Positions 16,033 through 24,857 of a DNA stretch of 64,000 bases are shown here, piece by piece (the stretch's first letter is position 1; each line of letters begins with the position of its first letter). The translations under genes were made by a program, and so were the position numbers. The stretch is from NCBI GenBank assembly GCA_965250205.1, contig CBDFNK010000023.1, forward strand, positions 310,001 through 374,000, written 5' to 3'. Under the pieces are notes generated by a model, which searched no databases, was not told the origin of the DNA, and worked only from the letters and a program-made list of their open reading frames with translations. The DNA comes from JAHZKN01 sp965250205. GTDB lineage: Bacteria; Pseudomonadota; Alphaproteobacteria; Rhizobiales; Hyphomicrobiaceae.

Positions 16033-17331
16033 ATGCGTCACGGCGCTTTAATGCAGGCGGCCCAAGAGGTCCTGCAAGATATTTTTGAGCGCCATCGACC
16101 AGCCAATATGGCGCTGGCTGATTGGGGTCGTAGTCATCGCTTTGCCGGCTCCAAGGACCGCTCGGCGATCGGCACGCTTGTGTTTGACGTCTTACGTCAA
16201 AAGCAATCTCTTGGCGCACGCATGGGCGATGACAGTTCGCGGGCGCTTGTGTTGGCGGCAGCAGGAAACGCACTGGGGCTCAATGCTGCACAAGTTGGTG
16301 ACGTTGCCGCGGACGGCGCTTATGCCATCGGTGAACTGAGTGAGGCGGAAGACGCAGGCCTTGCCCGGCCTGTGCCCGAAGATGCCGCGGTTGAAATTAA
16401 GGCCGATGTTCCAGCCTGGCTTGTACCCTCGCTGACGCGTGTATTCGGGAATCGACTGGTTGTGGAAGGTCAGGCCATGGCGCGTCGTGCCCCGATTGAC
16501 CTCAGGGCCAACACGTTGAAAGGCAATCGGCATCGGTTGGCCAAAGCGCTAGATCGTTACAATCCTGAATTGACACCGCACGCACCCGATGGCGTGCGCA
16601 TTCCCCCACCAGGGCCAGGCAAGAAAGCGCCTGCCGTTGAGAAAGACACCGCACACGGCAGGGGGTGGTTCGAAGTGCAAGATGAAGGCAGTCAACTGGC
16701 CGCGTTATTGACCGGTGCCGGTCCGCGTATGCAGGTACTGGACTTGTGCGCAGGCGCTGGCGGTAAGACCTTGGCGCTGGCGGCTGCGATGCAAAATACC
16801 GGGCAGCTTTATGCCTACGATAAAGACAAAACCCAGTTGCGTCCCATTTTTGAGCGCTTAAAGCGGGCTACCGTGCGCAACGTTCAGGTGCTTGATGCGG
16901 GTGATGAAAAACAACTGCTGGATTTGGGCGCGCGCTTTGATGTTGTGCTGGTTGATGCGCCGTGCTCGGGGTCTGGAACATGGCGACGCCGACCCGATAG
17001 CAAGTGGCGTTTGAGCGAAGAAAACCTCAAGCAGCGTATTGTCGATCAGCAAAGTGTATTGAAACTCGCGGCTGGTTTGGTCAAACCTGGTGGGCGCGTG
17101 GTTTACGTAACGTGCTCGCTTTTAGCTGAGGAAAACAGCGACCAAGTTGCATGGTTCCTGGCTGAGCACGCTGACTTTTCTCAGCAATCAAATGCTGCGG
17201 TGTGGCAAGCGGCGATGGGCGATGATGAAGCGCTTGTTTCAGCTGATGGGCAAGACGCAGGCCTGCTTCTCACACCTGCAAGCCACGGTACAGATGGGTT
17301 TTATATCGCCAGTTTGCAGCGCCAAAGCTAA
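16033..17331 (+). CDS. rsmB: RsmB/NOP-type 16S rRNA m5C methyltransferase
   Basis: 432 residues. RsmB-type enzymes methylate cytosine C5 in rRNA. The N-terminal part is a NusB-like helical region (MQAAQEVLQDIFERHRP...). The methyltransferase core has the entry segment GWFEVQDEGSQLAALL, SAM motif LDLCAGAGGKTLALAAAM (about 236-253), motif IV VLVDAPCSGSGTWRRRPD with the release cysteine, and motif VI YVTCSLLAEENSDQV with the catalytic cysteine. An insert with GPGKKAPAVEKDT precedes the core. It sits between guaB and guaA, a context found in related genomes. Target C967 is assigned by homology only. Confidence 0.9.
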   Translation: MRHGALMQAAQEVLQDIFERHRPANMALADWGRSHRFAGSKDRSAIGTLVFDVLRQKQSLGARMGDDSSRALVLAAAGNALGLNAAQVGDVAADGAYAIGELSEAEDAGLARPVPEDAAVEIKADVPAWLVPSLTRVFGNRLVVEGQAMARRAPIDLRANTLKGNRHRLAKALDRYNPELTPHAPDGVRIPPPGPGKKAPAVEKDTAHGRGWFEVQDEGSQLAALLTGAGPRMQVLDLCAGAGGKTLALAAAMQNTGQLYAYDKDKTQLRPIFERLKRATVRNVQVLDAGDEKQLLDLGARFDVVLVDAPCSGSGTWRRRPDSKWRLSEENLKQRIVDQQSVLKLAAGLVKPGGRVVYVTCSLLAEENSDQVAWFLAEHADFSQQSNAAVWQAAMGDDEALVSADGQDAGLLLTPASHGTDGFYIASLQRQS

Positions 17332-17352
17332 GCACATCGTGAACCACCCTCG

Positions 17353-18096
17353 TTATTGCAGCACAAGATACTGAAATGCCAGCATTACGATAAAGGCGGC
17401 CGTCACGGCACTGCCAACCTGCGAACCTGTTGCGTCTTCGGTGGCGTCAGGCACCAGCTCGGCAAATACCATCCAAATCATGGCACCGGCTGCAAGACCA
17501 AAGCCAATGGGCAGCAGTGGATGGAACGTCTCAACAAACAAATATGAAGGAACCGCCATCAACGGTTGCGGCAGGCTGGAAAAGATGGCCCACAGCGCTG
17601 CTTTCCAAACCGGCGTGCCAAGCGGCACAAGAATAAGCGCAATGGCCAAGCCTTCTGGAATATTATGTATAGCGATTGCAGAGCTAATATAGGTTGCAAG
17701 CTCTTCACCACCGCCAAACGACACGCCGACCCCGATACCCTCCGCGAAGGAATGGGCTGTCATAATGCCAACGACCAACAAGGCACGTCGCGCGTCAAGC
17801 CCAGTCAGCTCAGCGATCTCGTGCGGTTTGCCGTTGGTGATGAGGCGATGCGAAATAAAAATAGCGATAAGCCCAATGGACAAGCCAAGAAGCGTTCGCT
17901 CGGCTGAGATGGTAATACCTTCGGCAACCAGACTGTGGCTGGCCGCCAACATCAGACCCGCGGCAATTGCATTAAAAATCGCCATCCACCATGCAGAGAC
18001 ATTGCGCAGAAACAGAAACGGAAGTGCACCAACGCCAGTCGCAATCGCAGTTCCGGTCGCAATAAGGAGGACCGTCCAAATATTGACTTCAAACAT
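17353..18096 (-). CDS. ZIP-family divalent metal transporter
   Basis: 247 residues with about eight membrane helices, in the inner membrane. The paired metal-site helices are clear: TAHSFAEGIGVGVSFG (about 116-131) and AIAIHNIPEGLAIALILVP (about 141-159), with HSFAEG and HNIPEG as in ZIP importers of Zn2+, Fe2+ or Mn2+. The usual His-rich cytoplasmic loop is short here. It converges on rsmB (22 bases between stops) and is divergent from guaA. No metal-responsive operator was recognised. Confidence 0.92.
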   Translation of the reverse strand: MFEVNIWTVLLIATGTAIATGVGALPFLFLRNVSAWWMAIFNAIAAGLMLAASHSLVAEGITISAERTLLGLSIGLIAIFISHRLITNGKPHEIAELTGLDARRALLVVGIMTAHSFAEGIGVGVSFGGGEELATYISSAIAIHNIPEGLAIALILVPLGTPVWKAALWAIFSSLPQPLMAVPSYLFVETFHPLLPIGFGLAAGAMIWMVFAELVPDATEDATGSQVGSAVTAAFIVMLAFQYLVLQ

Positions 18097-18300
18097 GGGG
18101 ATTTAGCGCCTCAGCGGTTGGCTTTCTCAAGAGACACCATAAGCTGTTCCAGGCCTGATTCCCAGAGCCGATTGGCGCGTCGCTTGACGTGGCGAAGCGC
18201 GCCTTGACGCAACTTTGACTGGATGGTTTATCCATCCACACTTAACCGCACTGCATTTGGTTGCGCGTCTAGATGTGCACGTGCTGACGTAAAGCGACCC

Positions 18301-19848
18301 ATGACCGAAACTGTACTCATCATCGACTTTGGCAGCCAAGTCACACAGCTCATTGCGCGCCGCGTGCGCGAAGCTGGTGTCTATTCAGAGATTGTGCCGT
18401 TTAACAATGCGGAAGACGCATTTGATAGGCTCCGTCCTAAAGCGGTAATTTTGTCTGGTGGTCCGCAAAGTGTGACCCAATCGGATACACCGCGTGCGCC
18501 ATCTTGGGTTTGGGACAAAGGCCTGCCGGTGCTTGGTATTTGCTACGGCGAGCAGACCATGGTGGCCGAGCTTGGTGGTGGTGTTGAATCGAGTGACCAT
18601 CGTGAATTTGGCCGTGCTGAAATCGAAGTGGTTGCAGACTGCGCCCTGTTCGAGGGTGTTTGGGATCAAGGTGGCAAAGACCAGGTCTGGATGAGCCATG
18701 GTGATCGCGTGACGCGCCTGCCGGACGGGTTTAAGGCGGTTGCGGTTTCTACTGGTGCGCCGTTTGCAGCCATCGCGGACGAGGCGCGACGGTTTTATGG
18801 TGTGCAATTCCACCCCGAAGTGGTGCACACCCCAAAAGGTTATCTCTTGCTTTCAAACTTTGTCCATAAGATTGCCGGTCTTAAAGGCGACTGGACGATG
18901 GCGCATTTTAAATCGCAAGCCATTGACGCAATCCGCAAAAAAGTTGGCACGGGCAAAGTCATTTCTGGACTGTCGGGCGGCGTCGACTCGGCCGTTGCCT
19001 CGGTGTTGATCCATGAAGCCATTGGCGACCAACTGACCTGCATTTTTGTTGATCACGGCCTGCTCCGCCACAACGAAGCCGAAGACGTCGTTTCCTTATT
19101 CCGCGAAGCCTACCACATCCCACTGGTGCACGTAGATGCGCAAGCGACGTTCCTGGACAAGCTGAAGGGTGTGTCTGATCCTGAACAGAAGCGCAAAATT
19201 ATCGGTGGGCTATTTATTGATACGTTTGATGCTGAGGCCAAAAAAATCGGTGGTGCGGAATTTCTAGCCCAGGGTACGCTCTATCCGGATGTCATTGAGA
19301 GTGTCTCGTTCACCGGTGGGCCGTCGGTCACAATAAAATCCCACCACAACGTGGGTGGCCTGCCTGAGCGCATGCATTTGAAGCTTGTCGAGCCGCTGCG
19401 TGAATTGTTCAAAGATGAGGTACGCGCGTTGGGCCATGAATTGGGATTGCCTGACCACTTTATCGCCCGCCATCCCTTCCCAGGCCCTGGCCTTGCCATT
19501 CGTATTCCCGGTGAGATTACGCAAGAAAAGATCGATATCTTGCGCCAAGCGGATGTGATTTATCTCGATGAAATTCGTAAAGCCGGACTTTATGATGAAA
19601 TCTGGCAAGCGTTTACGGTGCTACTGCCCGTACGCACGGTTGGCGTGATGGGAGATGCGCGCACCTATGAATATGTTTGTGCGTTGCGCGCCGTTAATTC
19701 AACAGATGGCATGACGGCGGATTACTACCCGTTCCCACACGACATGTTGGGTCGCGTTGCGACGCGGATTATCAATCAAGTCAAAGGTATCAACCGCGTG
19801 GTCTATGATATTACGTCAAAGCCGCCCGGCACCATTGAGTGGGAATAG
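18301..19848 (+). CDS. guaA: GMP synthase (glutamine-hydrolysing)
   Basis: 515 residues. Converts XMP to GMP with ATP and glutamine. The ATG at 18301 (MTETVLIIDFGSQVTQLIA) is the family start; the in-frame ATG at 18223 would add an unconserved tail. Class I glutaminase domain: catalytic Cys in VLGICYGEQTMV, His/Glu in GVQFHPEVVHT. ATP-pyrophosphatase domain: SGGVDSAVAS P-loop (about 224-233). C-terminal dimerisation domain: RHPFPGPGLAIR and the ending RVVYDITSKPPGTIEWE. Complete. With guaB about 3 kb upstream, both GMP-branch genes lie in the window, separated by rsmB and a ZIP gene. Followed by a strong terminator at 19909. Confidence 0.97.
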   Translation: MTETVLIIDFGSQVTQLIARRVREAGVYSEIVPFNNAEDAFDRLRPKAVILSGGPQSVTQSDTPRAPSWVWDKGLPVLGICYGEQTMVAELGGGVESSDHREFGRAEIEVVADCALFEGVWDQGGKDQVWMSHGDRVTRLPDGFKAVAVSTGAPFAAIADEARRFYGVQFHPEVVHTPKGYLLLSNFVHKIAGLKGDWTMAHFKSQAIDAIRKKVGTGKVISGLSGGVDSAVASVLIHEAIGDQLTCIFVDHGLLRHNEAEDVVSLFREAYHIPLVHVDAQATFLDKLKGVSDPEQKRKIIGGLFIDTFDAEAKKIGGAEFLAQGTLYPDVIESVSFTGGPSVTIKSHHNVGGLPERMHLKLVEPLRELFKDEVRALGHELGLPDHFIARHPFPGPGLAIRIPGEITQEKIDILRQADVIYLDEIRKAGLYDEIWQAFTVLLPVRTVGVMGDARTYEYVCALRAVNSTDGMTADYYPFPHDMLGRVATRIINQVKGINRVVYDITSKPPGTIEWE

Positions 19849-19908
19849 GTGTGTCATGCGTTGGCATGACGGCACAGAATTCATTTCATAGACATTACCC
19901 AAAAAGAA

Positions 19909-19945
19909 AGCCCTTCGGCCGGGGATACCGAAGGGCTACTTTTTG
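19909..19945 (+). terminator. Rho-independent terminator of guaA
   Basis: Stem AGCCCTTCGG / CCGAAGGGCT with a nine-base loop, followed by CTACTTTTT... T-run at 19941-19945. An A-run at 19901-19905 could give weak function on the other strand. Confidence 0.9.
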
Positions 19946-20195
19946 TCGCCGCGTTCCGGGGACCTGCGAGGGGTGAACCCGGCGATAAACAATCGAGCAG
20001 CGCGCTGGGTGAGGAGCGTTGGGATGTGGGTGACGCGCTGTCGATGATTGGACTTTGCCACGGGCACTGTTTGCCTGCTGTTCCCTAGGTGACAGGGATC
20101 AGATTGATTTAAAAAAAATACTAGCGGCCCATAACCCAAGTGTTCATGGGGCTTGCACCTGCCTGCGCGTTTTGGTTAACCGCGTGCAGTAGATA

Positions 20196-20230
20196 AAAAA
20201 AAGCCCCTCGGAAGGGGGACCGAGGGGCTT
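20196..20230 (-). terminator. Rho-independent terminator of the aat strand
   Basis: Stem AGCCCCTCGG (20203-20212) / CCGAGGGGCT (20221-20230). The seven-base A-run before it (20197-20203) is a T-run when read on the minus strand, so it ends transcription arriving from aat. The rest of 19849-20397 shows no gene. Confidence 0.85.
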
Positions 20231-20397
20231 GGAGATCAACCGGACGGGGAGGAGGTCCGGTTAGGGGGAGAAGGAACCAGGGGGAGGAAGCTGGTGAACT
20301 CTTCATGAGCCAGACATTGCCCGAATCAACCGGGTCGGGCTGTTCCAGGTGAAACAGGGGGGTCATTTTTTTGTTTTATGGGATGTTTTTTTGCGTG

Positions 20398-21096
20398 TCA
20401 GGCATTGGGGCTGGCACCATGCTCGCGATGGTTTTCGCGCACGATCTTCAGCACGTCTTGGGCCGTCACGTCCGTTGGTAAGGCGTTGAAGTCACCATCG
20501 TGCTCCAGCGCTTTTTCGAGTAACCGATGAAAGTCTTCGCGGTCGACTTCCCTGGCACCGAACTGCATCAGGTGGGGTGTCACAAATTGCGTATCCAGTA
20601 GGACAAAGCCGCCATGGATCAGGCGTGCCATCAGGTAAGACAGCGCGATTTTTGACGCATCACGTGCGGTGGAAAACATGCTTTCGCCAAAGAAAGAACC
20701 ACCAAGCGCGACACCATAGAGCCCGCCCACAAGTTGATCCCCCTGCCAGGCTTCAATTGAGTGGCAGTGACCTAAATCAAACAGGTCGCGGTAGAGGCCG
20801 TGTATGCGGGTGTTGATCCAGGTTGAACTGCGTCCCGGTTTTTCTTCAGAGCAACCACGGATCACCGCGTCAAAGTTGGTGTCGACACGAATCTCATAGG
20901 GCCGATTGCGAATGGTGCGCGCAAGGCGACGTGGAATGGAAATAGCATCTAAAGGAAGGATGCCGCGATGCTGCGGTTCAATCCAATAAAGTGCTGGCTC
21001 ATCAGCGCTTTCAGCCATGGGAAAAATCCCGCAACGGTAGGCCTTTAAAAGGACCTGCGGGGTGATCTCAGGTAGTAGGTCGTCGCGTGACGCCAT
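20398..21096 (-). CDS. aat: Leucyl/phenylalanyl-tRNA--protein transferase
   Basis: 232 residues. Aat adds Leu or Phe from aminoacyl-tRNA to proteins with N-terminal Arg or Lys, marking them for ClpAP (N-degron pathway). Family features: the start LLPEITPQVLLKAYRCGIFPM, the YWIEPQHRGILPLD segment (about 48-62), TWINTRIHGLYRDLFDLGHCHSIEAW (two pieces around residue 105), GGLYGVALGGSFFGESMFS (about 128-146) and DTQFVTPHLMQFGAREV. Downstream of accC on the same strand with a 125-base gap; the terminator at 20203-20230 closes the unit. Close to standard length. Confidence 0.96.
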   Translation of the reverse strand: MASRDDLLPEITPQVLLKAYRCGIFPMAESADEPALYWIEPQHRGILPLDAISIPRRLARTIRNRPYEIRVDTNFDAVIRGCSEEKPGRSSTWINTRIHGLYRDLFDLGHCHSIEAWQGDQLVGGLYGVALGGSFFGESMFSTARDASKIALSYLMARLIHGGFVLLDTQFVTPHLMQFGAREVDREDFHRLLEKALEHDGDFNALPTDVTAQDVLKIVRENHREHGASPNA

Positions 21097-21221
21097 GTGA
21101 CCTGCGCTCCAGCCACAGCGGATTTTGCTCGCCGCTCAAAATTTTCTGCCACCGTTTCGACTGTTGCCTTGGTCGAGACAGCACCCCAGGTGCGTGCGAT
21201 CGGATGGCTTCAAAAGAAAAT

Positions 21222-22562
21222 TTAGTGTTTGTCGAGAAATTTCTCAAGCCAGTGGATGTCATAAACGCCGTTTGCTACATCGGGCTGCCCAATGAGCTCG
21301 ATAAACAGCGGGATTGTCGTGTCGATTCCATCAATCACAAATTCCGACAATGCCCGTTTCAGACGCATAAGGCACTCATTGCGTGTTTTACCATGGACAA
21401 TCAGCTTGCCAATCAGGCTGTCGTAATAAGGCGGGATATTATAGCCCTGATAGACGCCGGAATCGACACGAATGCCAAGCCCACCCGGTGGATGCCAATA
21501 AGAAATCTTTCCAGGCGATGGGAGAAACGTTTCCGCATTTTCAGCATTGATGCGGCATTCGATGGCATGACCCGAAAACGTAATATCACTTTGAGAGAAA
21601 GACAGCGGTGCGCCAGATGCGATGCGGATCTGCTCCAGCACAAGATCAATGCCAGTGATCGCTTCAGTAATCGGGTGCTCAACTTGCAGACGGGTGTTCA
21701 TTTCGATGAAGTAAAACTCACCATCTTCGTAGAGAAATTCTACCGTACCCGCACCACGGTATTTGAGGCCGCGCATGGCATCAGCACAGACTTCTCCGAT
21801 GCGCTGTCGGGTTTCGGCATTGAGTGCAGGGGATGGTGCTTCTTCCCATACTTTTTGGTGTCGGCGTTGCAACGAGCAATCGCGTTCGCCTAAGTGGACC
21901 GCGTTGCCATTGCCGTCACCAAACACCTGAATTTCGATGTGCCGCGGTTTTTTGAGGTACTTCTCAATGTAGACGGCATCATTGCCAAACGCTGATTTGG
22001 CTTCGTTGCGTGCATTGGCCAGCGCATCAGCAATATCGTCTTCGGTTTCAGCTACCTTCATGCCGCGTCCACCACCACCGGCTGCAGCTTTGATGAGGAC
22101 GGGGAAGCCCATGTCCTTGGCAACTTTACGCGCTTCGGCTTCCGTTTTGACTTCGCCCTCAGAACCCGGCACCACAGGAATACCAAGCTTCTTGGCAGTT
22201 TCTTTTGCTGCGATCTTATCGCCCATCACATTGATGTGTTCGGAAGTCGGGCCAATAAACGTGATGTTGTGTTCTTCCAGGATTTCAGCAAAGTGGGCGT
22301 TTTCTGACAAAAAGCCATAGCCGGGGTGGATGGCATCGGCACCGGTGATTTCGCAAGCCGCCAACAGGCGTGGAATGTTGAGGTAGCTGTCTGTTGCCGG
22401 TGGTGGACCAATGCAGACGCTTTCATCAGCTAAGCGCACATGCATAGCATCAGCGTCAGCGGTGGAATGAACGGCAACAGTTGAAATGCCAAGTTCCTTG
22501 CACGCGCGCTGAATGCGCAATGCTATTTCCCCGCGATTTGCGATCAGAACCTTGTCAAACAT
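21222..22562 (-). CDS. accC: Biotin carboxylase, acetyl-CoA carboxylase subunit AccC
   Basis: 446 residues, the standard length. Carboxylates the biotin on AccB with bicarbonate and ATP, the first step of fatty acid synthesis. Visible are the start FDKVLIANRGEIALRI, HPGYGFLSEN, the ATP-grasp glycine loop KAAAGGGGRGMKV (about 159-171), EKYLKKPRHIEIQV, GERDCSLQRRHQKV, and the metal/catalytic segment FIEMNTRLQVEHPITE. Starts 55 bases after accB ends on the same strand, so the two are surely co-transcribed. Nothing unusual. Confidence 0.98.
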   Translation of the reverse strand: MFDKVLIANRGEIALRIQRACKELGISTVAVHSTADADAMHVRLADESVCIGPPPATDSYLNIPRLLAACEITGADAIHPGYGFLSENAHFAEILEEHNITFIGPTSEHINVMGDKIAAKETAKKLGIPVVPGSEGEVKTEAEARKVAKDMGFPVLIKAAAGGGGRGMKVAETEDDIADALANARNEAKSAFGNDAVYIEKYLKKPRHIEIQVFGDGNGNAVHLGERDCSLQRRHQKVWEEAPSPALNAETRQRIGEVCADAMRGLKYRGAGTVEFLYEDGEFYFIEMNTRLQVEHPITEAITGIDLVLEQIRIASGAPLSFSQSDITFSGHAIECRINAENAETFLPSPGKISYWHPPGGLGIRVDSGVYQGYNIPPYYDSLIGKLIVHGKTRNECLMRLKRALSEFVIDGIDTTIPLFIELIGQPDVANGVYDIHWLEKFLDKH

Positions 22563-22617
22563 AGAGTGTGGTGTCTTCCGGGTTTTATCTTTGTGTCAAC
22601 GGCAACAGGACAGGCAA

Positions 22618-23100
22618 CTATTCTATGATCACGAGAGGTTCGCCAAATTCAACCGGCTGACCATTTTCAAAAAGAATGGCGGTCACCGTACCCGACCTAG
22701 GTGCCGGAATCTGGTTCATTGTTTTCATGGCTTCGACGATTAGCAGCGTATCGCCTTCGCTAATCTTTGTGCCGATGTCAATATAGGGTGGCGCCGATGG
22801 TTCTGAAGAGCGATAGGCGGTGCCAACCATCGGGGCTTTGACCGCACCTGGATGATTGTGTACGTCGTCACCACTGGCTGCCCCATCACCTTGGCCTGCA
22901 GCAAGGCTGTCTGTGGCGGCGGGTGTAGGCCCTGCTGCAACGGGTGCGGCTGACACCATGACAGTTTTTGCAACACGAACTTTCAACCCGCTTTTTTCAA
23001 TTTCAATTTCGCTGAGACCAGTTTCATCCAGCAGCTCCGCGAGCTCGCGAATGAGCTGTTGCTCTGTTCCGGCCTTGGTTGATTTGTCTTTGGCGGTCAT
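22618..23100 (-). CDS. accB: Biotin carboxyl carrier protein AccB
   Basis: 160 residues. An N-terminal helical region (LIRELAELLDETGLSEIEIE) is followed by an Ala/Pro-rich flexible linker (about 47-85) and a biotinyl domain with the modified lysine in VEAMKTMNQI (Lys126). The thumb-like stretch YRSSEPSAPPYIDIG precedes it. Carries CO2 between AccC and the AccAD transferase. Located between aroQ (94 bases upstream) and accC, as in many alphaproteobacteria. Confidence 0.97.
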   Translation of the reverse strand: MTAKDKSTKAGTEQQLIRELAELLDETGLSEIEIEKSGLKVRVAKTVMVSAAPVAAGPTPAATDSLAAGQGDGAASGDDVHNHPGAVKAPMVGTAYRSSEPSAPPYIDIGTKISEGDTLLIVEAMKTMNQIPAPRSGTVTAILFENGQPVEFGEPLVIIE

Positions 23101-23193
23101 GCGCGCTCCGTTTATTTTTTTTCGCGTCTCTATTTGTCTTTAATCGTTGGTCGCGATTGTTGGTCACTTCGTTCAAAGGTAAGAGGTAAGCGT

Positions 23194-23643
23194 CTAAGTT
23201 TGTTTGCTAGCCAGTATACCAGCCATGGCCTCCACGGCGAGAGCATAACCTTGCCCTCCGAGCCCGCAAATTACCCCGACAGCGGCTTTGGAAACATAAG
23301 AATGGTGGCGATAGTCTTCACGCTGGAAGATATTGGATAGATGAACTTCAATGATGGGCACGTTGGCAGCCTGGAGGGCATCAAGAAGGGCGACAGAGGT
23401 GTGTGTGAAGCCGGCGGCATTCATGATAATGCCTGCTGCCTTGTCACGCGCCTCTTGCACCCAATTTACCAACTCGCCTTCTAGATTGGTTTGGCGAAAG
23501 TCACATTTAAGACCAAGCGCGTCAGCGCGTTTCGAAGCCAGCGCAGCCACATCAGCGAGCGTTTGCTTGCCATAGATTTCTGGCTCACGCTTTCCGAGCA
23601 AATTGAGATTGGGTCCGTTTAAGATATAAATCGGCTTTGGCAT
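23194..23643 (-). CDS. aroQ: 3-dehydroquinate dehydratase, type II
   Basis: 149 residues, usual length. Third step of the shikimate pathway (dehydroquinate to dehydroshikimate). Motifs: ILNGPNLNLLGKREPEIYG (about 6-24; Arg and catalytic Tyr), NAAGFTHTSVALLDAL (active-site Asn and His, about 75-90) and IEVHLSNIFQREDYRHHS (His/Arg, about 97-114). Follows the DsbA-like gene and precedes accBC on the same strand. Confidence 0.97.
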   Translation of the reverse strand: MPKPIYILNGPNLNLLGKREPEIYGKQTLADVAALASKRADALGLKCDFRQTNLEGELVNWVQEARDKAAGIIMNAAGFTHTSVALLDALQAANVPIIEVHLSNIFQREDYRHHSYVSKAAVGVICGLGGQGYALAVEAMAGILASKQT

Positions 23644-23810
23644 TGCTGGTCAATTCAAACACGGCTGGAGGTTCGCCTGATTGGGCCGACTCTACGTCGT
23701 CTTGCGCACCCGATCAGGACCAAGATGCCCAGCTTTACCAGCTTTTGTTGCATTGCGGAAGACCGTCACGGCATCGACCTTAGTCTGTCAAGACAGTTCT
23801 AGTCCCGCGA

Positions 23811-24701
23811 TTAGCAGTAGGAGCAACCATCTTTGCGCAGCTTTTTGATATGGCCCGCAAGTTGGTCAAAGAGATCCTGAGGGGCCCCGCCGATCGATTG
23901 ATCGCCAATCAGAAAATGAGGCGTTCCGTTAATGCCCATGCTCTGAGCCAACTTTTTAACGCTCTCAATCTCTTGTTTGACAGCACCAGAATTGAGGTCA
24001 GCTTTGAGTTTGTCCATGTCAGCACCTGCTTCTTCGGCCGCCTTCAGCGCACTTTCCTCTGTTGCCGGCCCACGTGCGGTAATCAGTTTTTGATGCACCT
24101 CCCAGTACTTGCCCTGCTGGCGCGCAGCCAAAGCGACCTTCGCCGCTTTTTCAGAATTGGCACTCAGGATCGGATATTCTTTGAACACAACGCGGATATT
24201 CGGGTAGGCTTTGATCAACTTGGCAATATCAGCAAACCCACGTTTGCAATATCCACAGTTGTAGTCAAAGAACTCAACGACTGTAATGTCGCCTTTTGGA
24301 TTTCCAGCCACCGGAGCGTTCGGATTGCGGTAGATTTCTTTTGCGTTTTCAGAAATCGCTTTTTTGGTTTTTGCTGCCTGCTCTATTTCCATCTTGGTTT
24401 CGAGCGCAGTTTGTACTTCGTATAAAATTTCAGGATTGTTGAGCAGATAGTTTTTGACGATTTTTTCAATGTCTGAGCGCTCGTTGGCGGAAAATTTTCC
24501 AACTGCTTCTGATGCGGCTTTTGGCGTTGTTGCGGCATCAGCCTTTTGAGCCGTGTCAGCTGCTTGCAGGTTTGTCGGGCCCTTAATTGTCCCATAGGCG
24601 AACCAACCCATAAACAGAATCAGAACGGGCAGTGCCAGCAGATGTGTGCGTCCACCACCAGATGCACGTGTTGAGACAGAATCAGGTTTTTGAGAGGTCA
24701 T
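23811..24701 (-). CDS. DsbA-family thiol oxidoreductase with membrane anchor (ScsC/Com1-like)
   Basis: 296 residues. An N-terminal uncleaved or signal-anchor helix (LLALPVLILFMGWFAYGTI, about 22-40) places it in the periplasm. A charged helical region (about 68-125: SANERSDIEKIVKNYLLNNP) looks like the N-terminal oligomerisation region of ScsC-type proteins. The thioredoxin domain has the active site FFDYNCGYCKRGF (CGYC) and the cis-proline loop GINGTPHFLIG. The last residues, CSYC, form an extra CxxC pair at the very C-terminus, which is unusual and may be redox active. Likely oxidises or isomerises disulfides of envelope proteins. Between the M48 protease and aroQ genes. Confidence 0.9.
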   Translation of the reverse strand: MTSQKPDSVSTRASGGGRTHLLALPVLILFMGWFAYGTIKGPTNLQAADTAQKADAATTPKAASEAVGKFSANERSDIEKIVKNYLLNNPEILYEVQTALETKMEIEQAAKTKKAISENAKEIYRNPNAPVAGNPKGDITVVEFFDYNCGYCKRGFADIAKLIKAYPNIRVVFKEYPILSANSEKAAKVALAARQQGKYWEVHQKLITARGPATEESALKAAEEAGADMDKLKADLNSGAVKQEIESVKKLAQSMGINGTPHFLIGDQSIGGAPQDLFDQLAGHIKKLRKDGCSYC

Positions 24702-24857
24702 CTGAGTAGGGGCTCCGCGTTGGCTTCAGGCATCGTTTGAATAGTAGGACTTTCTATCGCGCGCCTTGGCCAAATAGGCAATGGTTTGGCCAAAGCTATG
24801 GATAAGATTTAATCGGACTTAAGCAATCTGCGTCTAACAAAATCCAGATAACTTGAT

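Noticed and set aside
21087..21893. 268-residue plus-strand ORF opposite accC
   Set aside because: It overlaps the conserved accC coding frame almost entirely and has no recognisable domain.
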